NCBI GenBank assembly: GCA_021014325.1
Contig: CM037463.1
Span: 22,638,026 to 22,702,025 of the forward strand
Reading direction: 5' to 3'
DNA length: 64,000 nucleotides
DNA from: Plazaster borealis
Taxonomy: Eukaryota; Echinodermata; Asteroidea; Forcipulatida; Labidiasteridae
Made by a program: the position numbers and the translations under genes. The notes beneath the pieces were generated by a model. It ran no database searches. It was not told where the DNA came from and saw only the letters and a list, made by a program, of their open reading frames with translations. Within the stretch, counting starts at the first letter, position 1; each line of letters begins with the position of its first letter. Below, piece after piece: positions 23,750-59,576 of the stretch.

Positions 23750-24098
23750 TTCTGGTAATGAAACCAAGGATGCCTCATAAGTAAACTTAATCACTGCAGC
23801 TCGCAAGCCTGAGAAAACCTGTAAACAAGGGTGCTTGCTATGTGAACCAGAAACACCGGGGCTAACCCCTATACTCTTCAACGATAAGTGTTCTGGGTTT
23901 TGTTAGGTGCACTACCAATCCTAGTACACGGGATCTATCGCTCAATGTCCCATCCGAGGGACAAAGCGATTATGGTAAAGTATCTTGTTTTGCTCAAGGA
24001 TACAAGTGCCACGACCAAGACTCGAACCCATGGCACACTCTGCTGTTAAGAAAAACCAGAGCTTGAGTCCGGTGCTCTTTTAAAACCGCGACAAGCCA
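23750..24098 (-). mobile_element. tRNA-Leu-derived SINE
   Basis: Full-length minus copy: TGGTAATGAAACCAAGGATG tail side at left, head with GAGCACCGGACTCAAGCTCT (inverse) at right; box B damaged. Confidence 0.87.
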
Positions 24099-24107
24099 CA
24101 CAATATT

Positions 24108-24196
24108 GTGAAACCACACTTTGCTAATAATAGCAATTAAGATTGATTCACAGTTAAGATCAATCTTCACTCTTCCTGAAATCGACCCCTTTGGTT
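24108..24196. repeat. Short MITE M, second copy
   Basis: Same orientation as 15370-15456, with AATTAAGATTGATTCACAGT. Confidence 0.65.
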
Positions 24197-24318
24197 GCCT
24201 GTGAGTTGTCTTGCGTGGCATGACCCTGAATCGTTGACACAAACATCAGAAGTGAATAGGAAACTTTCATCCTAAAAAAGCTCTTTATTATTACTAATTT
24301 GTATTACTATATAAAAAT

Positions 24319-24474
24319 CTGGTAATGAAACCAAGGATGCCTCTTAAGTGAACTTAATCACTGTAGCTTGCAAGCCTGAGGAAACCTGTAAACAAGGGTG
24401 CTTGCTATGTGAACCAGAACCACCGGGGTTAAACCCCTATTCTCTTTCACGATAAGTGTTCTGGGTTCTTTTCC
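24319..24474 (-). mobile_element. tRNA-Leu-derived SINE, 5'-truncated
   Basis: Body only, from TCTGGTAATGAAACCAAGGA to AGTGTTCTGGGTTCTTTT; tRNA head missing. Confidence 0.85.
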
Positions 24475-24968
24475 CTTATAAAACTTGACCAAATTTACAA
24501 CTGATCAACAACATCTCCATTACTCTGAACTAGATCAAGCGGTGCAAGCGGTGTGTACTTCAGAACAATAGAACTACATGACAATTCAAACATGAGGCAT
24601 GAAGACAAGTCAAATTCAGGGTCAGGAATAAATTAGCTTTCAATGTCGCCCATCTCCGCCCCCCCCCCCGCCCCTCACTAATGCGGCCTCCCAAAGGACA
24701 CATTTCAAAACTAATGAAAAATGCATTCGGTCATCACTATTCATAATTAACTGTTGTCCTACAATGACGGCTCTACGTGAGTGATTGCATGTTGTAGTCA
24801 ATTTGCACGTTTTGGTATCTGGTGATATTACCTTGTGGAAATGGAACAATGGACATTATATTGAATTGCTACCTTCTGTGGGAAATGCATTATTAACCAG
24901 GTTTTTATTTTAAAGAAAACATAAAACAATTTTTGTATTTTATTTTTTATAAAAGCTTTAACATCTAG

Positions 24969-25018
<50 letters not shown>

Positions 25019-25344
25019 GGTAAAAATGAGGGAACACCGCGCCTTTTCGCATGGGGCTGATGGTGGCGTGACGCAAACGCATTTGTACGTCTGCCTAGTG
25101 CATAACTCTATGGCGTTTGCCAGCCTCGTTGACTGAAAATCAACGCTGATTTGCTCACAAATAGTGACTGCTCTGCACGCATGTTTTTAAAAAAAATCGA
25201 GCGCTTGTAGGGCGCTTGTCGGGCGCTTAGTACGCGTGTGTCAAAATGCAAGTATTTTGACGCAATGCATTTCAAATGAATAATGTTTTTGTAATAATGG
25301 TCACCCTAAACTGCATACAGTTAGACGTATCACAAGATCGAAAA
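24475..25344. other. Intergenic, nothing recognised besides the TTG tract
   Basis: C homopolymer near 24660 and (TTG)n at 24968-25019; no coding or repeat signal otherwise. Confidence 0.4.
24968..25019. repeat. (TTG)n microsatellite
   Basis: About 17 pure TTG units. Confidence 0.95.
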
Positions 25345-25495
25345 AGAGAGGGGGCCAGTTCAGCCTCGCTACCATGGGTAGAGCGCCGTATCGATACATC
25401 TCGTCACTAACCCCTGGAAGGGAAGAACTGAGCGAGCAAGGCATGCTGGGGGAAAATGGCGCTGCGAGATCGATCACCCCTGGGAACGAGGATGG
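25345..25495 (+). repeat. Repeat K
   Basis: CTCGCTACCATGGGTAGAGC...GAGCAAGGCATGCTGGGGGA...GGAACGAGG, also at 61290-61440 in shorter form. Confidence 0.7.
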
Positions 25496-25601
25496 GGCCA
25501 GTTGCTCTTTGACTTGATGCGTCTTTTGACAGCGCGCTCTGCGTAGTCTCTATAACAGAATGGATCAATCACAGGACTAATTAAAATAACCAATATCTTG
25601 C

Positions 25602-26072
25602 CCGGTGTCAGCCACCACAGCCCCAGCTCGCGAGCGGGTCTCTGGTGGATGCCCGGGTGTAATGACGTAGTTTCCGGCTGCAGGCGTATCATACCAAGAT
25701 GGCGGGGGACAAGTTGAATTTGACCAGAGTACAAAAACTACAAATTAATACACAGATTTATCGTCTATGACACAATTATGGCAAATGGAAAGGAAATTTA
25801 TTTCCTGAAAAACAAACAGTTGGTGAGTGTGTACAAACTATGAAGGATATAATTAAATGTGTCGTCACGGACATCGACATTTTCCAATTGAGCAGACGAC
25901 AGAAATGGCGGAGCTGTCTGTTTACACTTTTTAAAGTCGCGCTAACAACCTTTGACCTTAATTTTCCCAGAGTGCCAATTGAAAACACTGCAGCGTTCGA
26001 TTAGCCTCGTTTCGTGGCTATACCACGAGTGTAAGTCCCCGGTACACACAGGGAAGCTAATCGAAAGCACCC
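25602..26072 (-). mobile_element. Repeat J, minus copy
   Basis: Matches 28910-29416 in inverted orientation over about 470 bp, including AAACTACGTCATTACACCCG and the TTCGATTAGC-containing end. Its GGGTGC terminus ends one base before element P. Confidence 0.75.
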
Positions 26073-26073
26073 G

Positions 26074-26975
26074 TAGACTGTGCAAGTCTAGCCCATATCT
26101 GAACTTCCGGGACCATTGTGGTCCCAACCATATGGAGTTATACGTGGGCGGGATTCTGTTTTGTCAATTATTTTAATTTAACGTACTTTATGGCTATGAA
26201 CATTATATATGTGGTTGGGGAATTAATACTTATATAAGTGATTAACAATATGAAAGTAAAATCAATTCAACAAAATAACGAAGAAAACCTAAGAATAAGA
26301 CTTGACCTCCGTTTCCGGTTACTTGTAACAATTAAGGGTTTTGCCCAACTGACGGTCATGTTGTCATTAAACCTATGTATCGCACACATTCGGGCGTGAT
26401 TGGCAAATGAGGTTTCCAACAATAAGCATCCTCGTCCCAAACTTTAATTTTGTTTCAATGTTAATTTGAACAAATTATTTGTTTTATAGACGATGTGACC
26501 TGTGACATCACATGTTTACAAAAGAGCCACAGAGCCTGGACTTCCTGCAGGCACGATTTGTACACAGACTAATGGAATAAAACATAAAATCTTGTATTTT
26601 ACGGAGATTGCACTGTCTAATTCTTATCAACTTTTATGATGAAAGGGGGCACATCTCAAAACCTGTCCAGCTTTTACTTTCATAACTCTTGGATTTATGT
26701 GGAAATTATGACACAAAATGTCATCTTTCCCATATGACCAGTGCATTATCTTGTCTGCCAGAAAATCCAAAGAATGTACAAGGTCACACTTATTGTAAAC
26801 AAAGGTCACATGGTCTATACACACAATTTATTTATAACAACTTGCTATGGGTATTTTTATTTTCAAGAATGTTGTATAAATATAGTTTAAAAAGAAGATT
26901 TGATTTCATAGAAAAATATAGTCTTCGTTCGAGTTTTTTCTCGTTTTCGATATGCGCGAGACTTGCACAGTCTAT
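26074..26975 (-). mobile_element. Non-autonomous TIR element P, copy 2
   Basis: Inverted copy of 6341-7353 with termini TAGACTGTGCAAGTCTAGCC and GCGCGAGACTTGCACAGTCTA. It lacks the SINE but has about 320 bp extra near 26500-26820, part of which (26500-26570) recurs at 16920-17005. Confidence 0.7.
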
Positions 26976-27599
26976 TGTGCGCTTACCGAGCCCTGTAAAT
27001 CACATTGTGCCTTGGGACGTAAGCGCAGAGCCATAAAATTGGGCCCGGATCACCATCGAGTTGGTATTTTTGAAGTCTATTATGGCTGTTGACAGCGCGG
27101 ATGCGAGCTGGGGCCGTGCTTAATGGCAATTGGTTCAACTTCACTGACTTCTTTTTATTGTCATTGGCCCTTTTAGCGAGTATGATAAGGTCAATTGCCA
27201 TAGCAACCGGTGAAAAAGCCAACGTAGGAACTTGCTGTTATACCAACAGCGTTGCCGACATTTGTGTTCAAAATTATATCGTTTGGGGCACTTGTGTTGC
27301 TACTTGTACAGTTAAGCAATTTGTGTTTATTTCAAATTCATGTTTAACAGAAAATTATGTTGTGTTCTTACTGACCAAAAAGCTGATTGAATTATATAAC
27401 TTTGCTCATAAAAGGTCTATTCTATTATTCTCAATGACCTACACAGAAATATAAAATTGTGTAAAAATGAGGGGGACTATTAAAAACGTACTTTATTTTC
27501 CTTTTAATCGAACTCAGATCGTGTATACGAGTTTTAAGGTGATAAATGGAGGGTTTTACGATAACCGAAACAATTAATCGACAATCGTAAAATCGGACG

Positions 27600-28190
27600 G
27601 TGTGTATGAGTTTGAGGGTTGAGTATTGATATTTGAGTTTTGAGATTTGAGTTTGGATGTTTGAGGTTTGATATTTTGATGTTTGAGTTTTTAGGTGTAA
27701 GTTTTGAGTTTTGAGACTTTTATTTGAAGGTTTGAAGTCTAATGTTTTGAGGTTTAAGGTTTGAGTGTTGACGCTTGAGTTTTGAGGTTTAAGTTGTTTT
27801 ACTTTTGATTTTTGAGGTATGTCGTTTGGGGTTGGAGGTTTGTGGATTTTTATTTATGAGGTTTGAGGTATGAATTTTTATGTTATAGGTTTGAGTTATG
27901 AGATTTGTGGCTTGAATGTTGAATGCTAATGTTTTGAGGTGTCAAGTTTGATATTGAGTTTTGAGGTTTGAGTTTTTGAGTTTTTGACTTTTTAGTTTTG
28001 AGGGTTTGACGTTTGACTTTTTGGGTTTAAGGTTTGTGGATTTTTAATTATGAGGTTTGAGTTTTTATGATTTCGGTTTGAGTTTTAAGATATGTGGTTT
28101 GAAGTTTTAAAGCTTGTTTTGAGGTTTAAGGTTTGCGTGGTGAGGTTTTAGTTTTCAGGGTTTGGTTTTACCGTATGCAGTTGAAGGTTT
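27600..28190. repeat. Degenerate TTTGAG minisatellite
   Basis: About 590 bp of diverged tandem words such as GTTTGAG, TTTTGAG and GTTTAAG with an approximate 7-base period. Strong strand asymmetry (G/T against A/C). Confidence 0.75.
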
Positions 28191-28356
28191 TAAGGATTTA
28201 GGTGTGCAGTCGATCACTAATTAGAAATAAAAAATACATTGAGTTTTCGTTGTTGAAATTCAACCAGAATAACTGGGATAAAAAATACATGTAACAAATC
28301 AAAAGATAACAACTACCGGTATGTGAAAAATTTAGTTAAACATTAAAATAAACAAT

Positions 28357-28797
28357 TTAATATGAACTTGGAGCCCCACCGGCACCCAAAATATCGATAA
28401 TTCCACGCCCTCCACTGTCCCAGGTAGACCCACATGTTGCCCAGGTGACCCTAGACTGTTTCCCTTCTTTATCCGCAAGAATAAAGACAGGTACTGGTCT
28501 TACTGGCCCAATGATTTCATTGGATACAATGATTTCATTGGATAAACGTACAGTGAAGTGAGCTTTCCATATCTGTTTTTTGGTTGGTCTGAGGTGATGT
28601 AGTTTGTCAGCTTGCACTTTCGATCGTCTGCATGATGCAGTGTGTGCATAATGTTTGTACATGCATTTAAGTGTTGTTTTATTCACTAGTGTACATAATG
28701 TGCGTGTGAATTGACTGAGAATCTCCGTGTGAAATGAATGCGAGGTCAAAGGTACACCTGGCAACATCCGGTAAGGCAGGTATCTGGCGTTATTCAC
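28357..28797 (-). other. 146-codon open frame of unknown nature
   Basis: A minus-strand open frame of 146 codons lies outside the repeats I can recognise. The C-terminal half (VPVFILADKEGKQSRVTW...) reads like protein, and an 18-base tandem duplication encodes NEII twice in it. No motif is recognised and no flanking splice site is convincing. It could be an exon, a decayed gene or chance. Confidence 0.2.
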
Positions 28798-28909
28798 GAG
28801 TCGAGAAGTGTGACATCAGATGTTTAGATAAAGGTGACCCCCCCCCCCCTCTCTGTCCCTTCCCTCTTAAACAAAACAAAAAAACAAAAAAAACCATACA
28901 CCTTATATA

Positions 28910-29416
28910 GGGTGCGTTCGATTAGCTTCCCCGTGTATGTGTACCGGGGATTTACACTGGTGGAAGCCACAAAACTAGGCTAATCGAACGCTGTGGTGTT
29001 TCGCTTGGCACTCTGGGAAAATTAAGGTCAAAGGTTGTTGAGTAGCAGCGCGACTTAAAAAAGTGTAAACAGACAGCTCCATCATTTCCGTCGTCTGCTC
29101 AATTCAATTGGAAAATGTCGATGTCCGTGACGACACATTTAATTATATCATTCATAATTTGTACACACTCACCAACTGTTTGCTTGTCAGGAAATACATT
29201 TTCTTTCAATTTGCCATATTGTTTCATAGACAATAAATCTGTGTATTAATTTGTAGTTTTTGTACTCGGGTCGAATTCAACTTGGTATGATACGTCTGCA
29301 GCCGGAAACTACGTCATTACACCCGGGCATCCACCAGAGACCCGCTCGCGAGCTGGGGCTGTGGTGGCTGACACCGGGGCAGACACGAGTATCATGTGAT
29401 GGCTAATCGAACGCTC
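28910..29416 (+). mobile_element. Repeat J, plus copy, with GTTCGATTAGC termini
   Basis: Begins GGGTGCGTTCGATTAGC and ends GCTAATCGAACGCTC; the same core recurs at about 28976-28988. It resembles a non-autonomous DNA transposon. The superfamily was not assigned. Confidence 0.65.
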
Positions 29417-29444
29417 TCGTGTAAGTTTTACTTGCACGTGTGAG

Positions 29445-29580
29445 CATTGCATGGTGAGGTATCAATGTCTATTTGGCTTGCGGTAACACCATGTGTATAT
29501 CTACTTGCTAGGTAGATTTCGTTCTTTGAGACTTGTCTTGCTATGTATTCTACTGCCGCGGAGTAGATTTCGGAATACAC
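29445..29580 (+). repeat. Repeat G
   Basis: CATTGCATGGTGAGGTATCA to GCCGCGGAGTAGATTTC, matching 2270-2415 inverted. Confidence 0.75.
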
Positions 29581-29584
29581 CTGA

Positions 29585-29760
29585 TTTTTAAAATGCACAA
29601 ATCAGTAATTCTTCACAATTTAATAAAGATTGTTATTTTTCTTCACGGTACATTTAAACACAAACACACACACAAAAACATACATCTTATTTTTAAAATG
29701 CACAACTCAGTAATTCTTTACAATTTAATCAATATTGTTATTTTTCCTCCCGGTACATTT
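29585..29760. repeat. Tandem duplication with period ~106 bp
   Basis: TTTTTAAAATGCACAA...TGTTATTTTT...CGGTACATTT occurs at about 29587-29655 and 29691-29760, separated by a CA-rich spacer. Confidence 0.85.
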
Positions 29761-30631
29761 CGACCTTAATTTTAGTTCAACCCGGTTGTATCGAGTCTAA
29801 GTGGAGAAGTTTTGTACTACCTTTCATTGTGTTTTTCGTCATTGTCTTCAGCAAGATATGTTTATTTCATTACAGTTTCCCACCTGCCTTTGTCCAATAT
29901 AATTGGATATTCTCCTTTATAGAAAACTCACTAGTTAGACTTGAAACCTGGATGGCAGAAAACGGGAACAATGCCCTCTTTGTTCTTTTTTTTTAATTGT
30001 CATTCGCAAATGTCATGCCACCGCACGGCTCTTCCATGGCTAGCAGCCAATCTCGAAAAACGACATTTTTGAGAAAAGCAAGTACAGAGATAAGCTGTTT
30101 TGCCATAAAAACGGGACGAAAGTGAAAAAAGAGGCCGAAATAGGACATGTTATATTCAAAACCATACATAGTATGCCTTTGAAACTTTGAAATGGAAAAA
30201 GCGCCGTCCATTTACCCACAAAATGATCTTAAAAATGATCTTTAAAAATAACATTTTCGAGTTGGGCTGTTTTACCATGGAATGGCCGCGCATTGAATGC
30301 ACAGTCGAATTTGAGCAAGTGTATCTAATGTATGACAATACGGTGTCTCGTACTATATACAATACAATGATCGTATTCAATATTAATGTTATAATATCAA
30401 CCTGCTTGTGTTTAAATTATGGACAATATTCACATGTGTCTCAGGCGGTGGGCTGGGGGGGGGGCTGGCTGTTGGGTTTTACTCAATTGATGTGTCAATT
30501 CATGAACTGCAGTCATCCGATCAAACCAATACATTACGCCTGACGTTGTTCCCTCTCGGTAAGCAATGTGAAGAATAATGGTGACAGTTCTACGAAATAA
30601 AATGTCCTTGGACAAAAATCACATTTCATTA

Positions 30632-30720
30632 TCTTGTTTTAATCGATGTTAGTTTTGCATCGGGGATAAAAGAATAGGCCTATAATTTGTTTTTACACTT
30701 CAACCGATCGGTGTAAAAAA
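30632..30720 (-). repeat. Relic of the foldback SINE arm
   Basis: ATGTTAGTTTTGCATCGGGG then ATAAAAGAAT and a diverged ACACTTCAACCGATCGGTGT, matching the arm sequence of the copies at 3.9 and 6.9 kb. Confidence 0.6.
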
Positions 30721-31874
30721 TAAGTTTAAAAAAAAAATTAAATTCACTAATTTGTGCTTTACATGTTCAAGGTGTAAACAAACAAAACGGGTTGGCTCCA
30801 TATATGAGGCAATGGATGCAAGCTATTGACTAAGAATTAGTGCCTTTATTGTTCATAATGAGCATCCAGGTCCGACTATAGTGTTACTATAATAATTTTC
30901 ACAATTGCTTCATAATAGCTCAAAGTACGGTAAACTGGTGACAAATTAAATTTCCCCACTTAATAATAGCAAAGTATAATATTGACGCGCCATTTATCAT
31001 CATCGTTCACGATTGACGGTAATATAAAACAACTAAGAATGTGTTTTTTTATCAATTCCGGCTAACATGTCTCCCCGTCGCACGGATTATATTTATAATA
31101 GACGCATTGCAAGAGCATCACCGTGAACCGATGTCAGGAATCAACCGGTGGCTGGGGCCCCGGGATCCCCGGGGCAATTAGCAAATTTCCCCGGGGAGTT
31201 TCATCTTCACGCGCTGCAGGTTTTATGACCGAACCGAAATGCATACACGTCTAAAGGTGTATGCCCCCCCCCCCCATTCGAGGCATCTTAAGATAAACGC
31301 ATAAAATGGACAGAATTACAGACTTCCATGAAAACTGTATCAAACTAAAGTGGGTGGCTTATTACCTGGGACTTGTGTCTCAATTGCCTAGCTGGATGGA
31401 GTTTATCCGAGACTTGCATTATGTTTATACTCACCTCTTATTGCCTCCCAAATAATGGTTAAGTCTATATACCTGTATCCAACAGTCAGATGGGGAAGGA
31501 GATAAACTCATTACCGCCAAGGAGCAAAAACGCATTTGATGATCTAAATTGGGATTAGTTTTAAATTTGTTTGTGCGAGTTCCAAGCGTTTTGGAAATTA
31601 ATATCTTAGAGGCAATGCACTCCGGGAAGGAATAGGAAGGTCATTTCCTATTCGGGAGGAGAATTGTAATTAAATGCCGGCAGTAAAGAAAAACCTCCTT
31701 TATTTTGCTGTATTTTTTTGTTTTCTTTCTTTTTTTTTGACTGTGGCTTCCATCAATTATTTGGCGCTGCTTTTATTTTTGACGTACAGCATGTGGAGGT
31801 GAACAAACTTGCTTGTGCAGTGGTTGTCCGTTCAACAGAAAAAAACAACATTGTTATCTGTAATAATCGCCTAA

Positions 31875-32310
31875 AATGTAAATGATTTCCTTATTCGAGA
31901 ATCGAATATAATGTTTAAAACAAATGCTGTCATCTTTTCATAATTGATTATTAGTTTATCACCCTTAGCAAAATGCTTCTAGTATTTAAGAATCGAATTT
32001 TGGTTAATCGTTTGAAACAAATGCTATCATTTTTAAAGAATCGAATAGTAGTTACTTGTCTGAAACATATGCTTTTATTTTGTAATTGAACATTAGTCAA
32101 TTGCCTGAAACAGACACTCTCATTTTTTAATGAATCGAGTTTCAGTTAATTATCTAAAACAAATATTTTCATTAGGTAAGAATCGAATAATAGTGTAAAT
32201 AACTTGAAACTAGCGCTTCCATTGTTAAACAACCGATCATTAGTTAATTGTTTGGAACAAATCATTATCATTATTTCATGATCGAATATGAGTTGATTGC
32301 CTAAAACAAG
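31875..32310. repeat. Degenerate ~47-bp tandem repeat array
   Basis: Nine diverged units, each with GAATCGAATATTAGTTAATT-like and TGAAACAAATGCT-like cores, starting near 31898, 31944, 31989, 32038, 32087, 32134, 32180, 32237 and 32282. Confidence 0.75.
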
Positions 32311-33529
32311 TTAGACTTGCACAGTCCATTAAAGTCAGCTATCAGTTTGAAGATAACATTGCGAGTATTCGACAGATTAAGTCGACCCAATATATTATCT
32401 AAAGAATGCATTTTTTTTAAGCGTTTAAAATAGATGTGTGGGCTTCCATTCCATCGTGAAGATAATGCATTAATTGGTGCATTGTATACATTCAAGTGGT
32501 TTATTTTGAGGAATACGTTTGAGCAGTAACTATAGACAAATTGAAAAATGTCAAGATATTTGATACACTAAATAGCTTTCGCAAAGAAATCTTTTGATGG
32601 CGTTACATTTGAAACCTGCTGCATCCACTCTCAATATCGGGTAAAACGAGACTCGCATTTACGTTTGTGTGTGGGGGAAAACCTGTTTCATTCGAAATGT
32701 AACAATGATGTTAACCGTTTAATACAAATGTATTTGTAACTTAACTCGGGTCACGCTATTTGGTACACAGACGACAATAGCTGCATTCATGTATTTTGTA
32801 TTAATATAGGAATCTTGTTTCTACCTAAATTTCCCTTTATATGTGTGGGGGAGGCTGTATCATAAACCATGATTTATGTATTGTAGTGGTGTTACATTTT
32901 GGGGGGTATTTCATATAGGTAGGCTCGCGCCCACTCACACACGCATTCTATTTTTTACATCCCTGTGGAGACATCTTTTGTTCTTTCTTTTGTCCCTGTA
33001 GTTAAGAACCTCCCATAGACTTTGTACACAAAATTCCTTGTGGAGCACCCAAGTCTTTAGAATTCCCCTATGGAGACCTTTTGTTTTCCCTTTTCTGTTT
33101 TGTTCTCGGTCTCCATAAGGTAGTGAATATGAAGGCACATCTTTTGGTTGTCCCTCTTTTGTACACACTCACCAACTGGGGACCTTTCCCCAACTGGAGA
33201 CCCTCTTATCCTCTTTTGTTATAGGTTCCCGGTTTGAATGTGTATACTTCCACTCTTACATAAAATTATGGCAGATACGGGGTACTTCCATTGTTGTTCT
33301 ATTATTCCCTTTTCTGAAGAAATCCTTTGTGGGGTACCACTAGACCAAATAAAACATTGGTGGGTAGCATTGTGTAAATTAAGTTGGCGTGTGTAAGGGC
33401 AGACAAGTTGACACGCCTCTTGAACCTTCCATAGTTCCATTGCAGTATAAAAGAAGTATAATTTTTGAAATTCAGCACCGCAAGAAATTTATCATTTTCC
33501 CAACTCCAAACCCCCTCGCAGTGTTTGTC

Positions 33530-33790
33530 TTAGTAATGAAACCAAGGATGCCTCATAAGTGAACTTAATGACTGTAGTTCGCAAGCCTGAGGAAACCTGT
33601 AAACATGTGCTTGCTATGTGAACCAGAAACACAAGGGTTTACCCTACTTTCCACGATAAGTGTTCTGGGTTCTTTTACGTGCACTACCAATCCTAGTACA
33701 CGGGACCTACGGCCTTAATGTCCCATCGCGAAGGATACAGCAATTATCGTAAAGTATCTTGCTCAAGGATACAAGTGTCATGAACAAACT
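33530..33790 (-). mobile_element. tRNA-Leu-derived SINE, head missing
   Basis: Body matches the family up to CTCAAGGATACAAGTGTCAT; the tRNA part is lost. Confidence 0.85.
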
Positions 33791-34036
33791 ATTAGTTATT
33801 TTTTACTTTTTTTAATGTTTCGGTCCGTTTGTTTATGATAATAGGATTCTTGTTTCATGTTAATGTTGAAGTGTCAATCAAGCAAACTCAAATACAATAA
33901 GCGGCACCAAATAACCTTGGGACGCTTGTTTTGGGTATTTATTAATAAACTCACCAAAAAGCGGGTATGCTGTTTTATTTTCAAGTTACTGAAATGCCAA
34001 CCGCATATTAAACAAACTATTAATGATAATAGCAGT

Positions 34037-34391
34037 CTTAAAGGCATCGTACACGTTTGGTAATTGGAACCCACTGTTTGTTTCAATCCTACACAGTTGT
34101 AGATAAATACCATAAAACTAACCTGTGAAAATTTCATTTCAAAAGGTGGTAGCGTTTTTGAGATATTGCCGAAAATCTGGAGCGGTTATGTCTACGCAGG
34201 AAGAATAGTCTGCATTGTGATACACACTCTGAGAAGCGTTACGTGATATATTTGTCTATAACTGCAGTACTTCGAAGTGGAAAGTTTCTCAAAATGCATT
34301 ATACTATCCAAAGCTGCTGTACTTCTTACTAATTGAATTGTTATTGCCATTAATTATCAGAGTAATTACCAAACGTGTACGATGCCTTTAA
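34037..34391. mobile_element. Family-B TTAA MITE
   Basis: TTAAAGGCATCGTACACGTT and its inverse; internal TTTCAAAAGGTGGTAGCG and GAGAAGCGTTAC landmarks define the family. Confidence 0.85.
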
Positions 34392-34757
34392 TTATGTACG
34401 CTATGTAACGTCAAGTCCTCCAAAATCAACCTCGTCCCCAAGGTGTGTCGAGCAGTACGAGGTTGACCGCTCTCTCACCCTGGTATTGGATCATTTGCAT
34501 ATCCAACATTTTTGGATACGTATGCAAATTAGAATAGTCTGGCTGTGAACATGGTAAATACTGAATGAGTGCAACTTAACATGTTTACGTTAGACTTTTG
34601 TACACCAGTCGTTGTCCAATCAGGGTCCAAGTAAGGAGTTTCCCTCCCAGGGTTTACTATTGTAAACATGGTTGGAAATAAAGTAAACCATGGGGACGAG
34701 GTTGCTCCAAAATGGTTAGCTATTTTCCATGCTCCAAATACATGTTGGCCTAAATGT

Positions 34758-34925
34758 TCAGCCGTCGATTTCACCAATCTCTTCCTAACTTAGGATTAAT
34801 CTTAGGGCTTAGGACGAGTCCCAGCCTTGCACTGTAACATGTAAACCTTAAGATTAATCCTAAGTTAAGACGAGTCACTCGTCCTAACTCGAGATAGGAT
34901 TAATCCTAGCGTTTCGTGAAATCAC
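34758..34925. mobile_element. MITE L upstream of DNase gene 1
   Basis: CCGTCGATTTC...AACTTAGGATTAATCTTAGG...GTGAAATC. Several GGATTAATCC-type inverted words. It ends about 530 bp before the ATG. Confidence 0.85.
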
Positions 34926-35451
34926 GATCAGGTATCGCGTCGCGTGTACGTTAACTGTCAACCCTAATACACTGGGTCATTTTCGCAATTGGGATCGAAA
35001 CAAACAGTGGGTTCCAATTAAAAAACGTATACAATCTTTTAAAAAAGATACGTCTTCTGTCATGCTTATTGAGATAAATTGAAGGGGAAATGTGTTTTTA
35101 GCACATTACCGGCACTTGAAACATATAGTCAAACAAAAACCAAATAAATTGGACGCTTGTTTTATTACTTATTAATCAACTCACAAAAAAGCGGGTATAT
35201 GCTGTTTTATTTTCAATTAAGACTTCACTGTGAACATGTTGATAACATGAGCAACCTACCCGCTTAAAAAATTGATGATGGTGTCAAAACAAGATTATGC
35301 TAAAAATAAAAGGATAGCTATAATCCCGTATAAGGGGATTAGCTATTGCTTTGAATAAAAGGAGAAGTGATTGCCGTCAATTCATCATTAGCGAGTACAA
35401 TTCGTCTGACAGTACATTTACGATTTGACGTCTGTCTGAAAGAATACCAAC
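34926..35451 (+). promoter_or_regulatory. Presumed promoter and 5' UTR region of DNase gene 1
   Basis: Placed only by position. An A/T-rich TTGAATAAAAGG motif about 100 bp before the ATG could act as a TATA element. An 87-bp segment (35136-35222, GGACGCTTGTTTTATTACTT...) is duplicated from 33905-33992. Confidence 0.25.
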
Positions 35452-59494
<24,043 letters not shown>

Positions 59495-59542
59495 GAAACA
59501 ACCGAAAAGACCAGATAGAAATCAACGACTTGGAGTGCAAGC

Positions 59543-59548
59543 AATAAA
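59543..59548 (+). promoter_or_regulatory. Candidate polyadenylation signal of the DNase I homologue
   Basis: AATAAA lies 49 bases after the stop codon and just before the TTAA MITE at 59577. It is the first such hexamer downstream of the stop. Confidence 0.55.
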
Positions 59549-59576
59549 ATGACAATAACTTACATATCATCTTAAC

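Larger units (their letters stand above)
29770..33529. other. Largely unique intergenic DNA
   Basis: Contains the SINE relic at 30632 and the ~47-bp array at 31875-32310. A G/C-rich block with GGGGCCCCGGGATCCCCGGG lies near 31156. The stretch 32930-33460 repeats words like TGGAGACCTTTTGTTTTCCC in a loose tandem fashion. No exon was recognised. Confidence 0.4.

Noticed and set aside
27089..27454. 121-codon plus-strand frame with hydrophobic and Cys-containing stretches
   Set aside because: No splice sites, motif or start context; the 5' part has MITE-like GGGCCC/CAATTTTATGGCTCTG sequence.
27600..28190. Interstitial telomeric repeat
   Set aside because: Words are TTTGAG/TTTGAGG-like, never TTAGGG arrays.
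1..35451. Additional DNase I exons upstream of gene 1
   Set aside because: I looked for LIQE, GLHA, GDFN and SDHYPV motifs on both strands and saw none outside the two genes.
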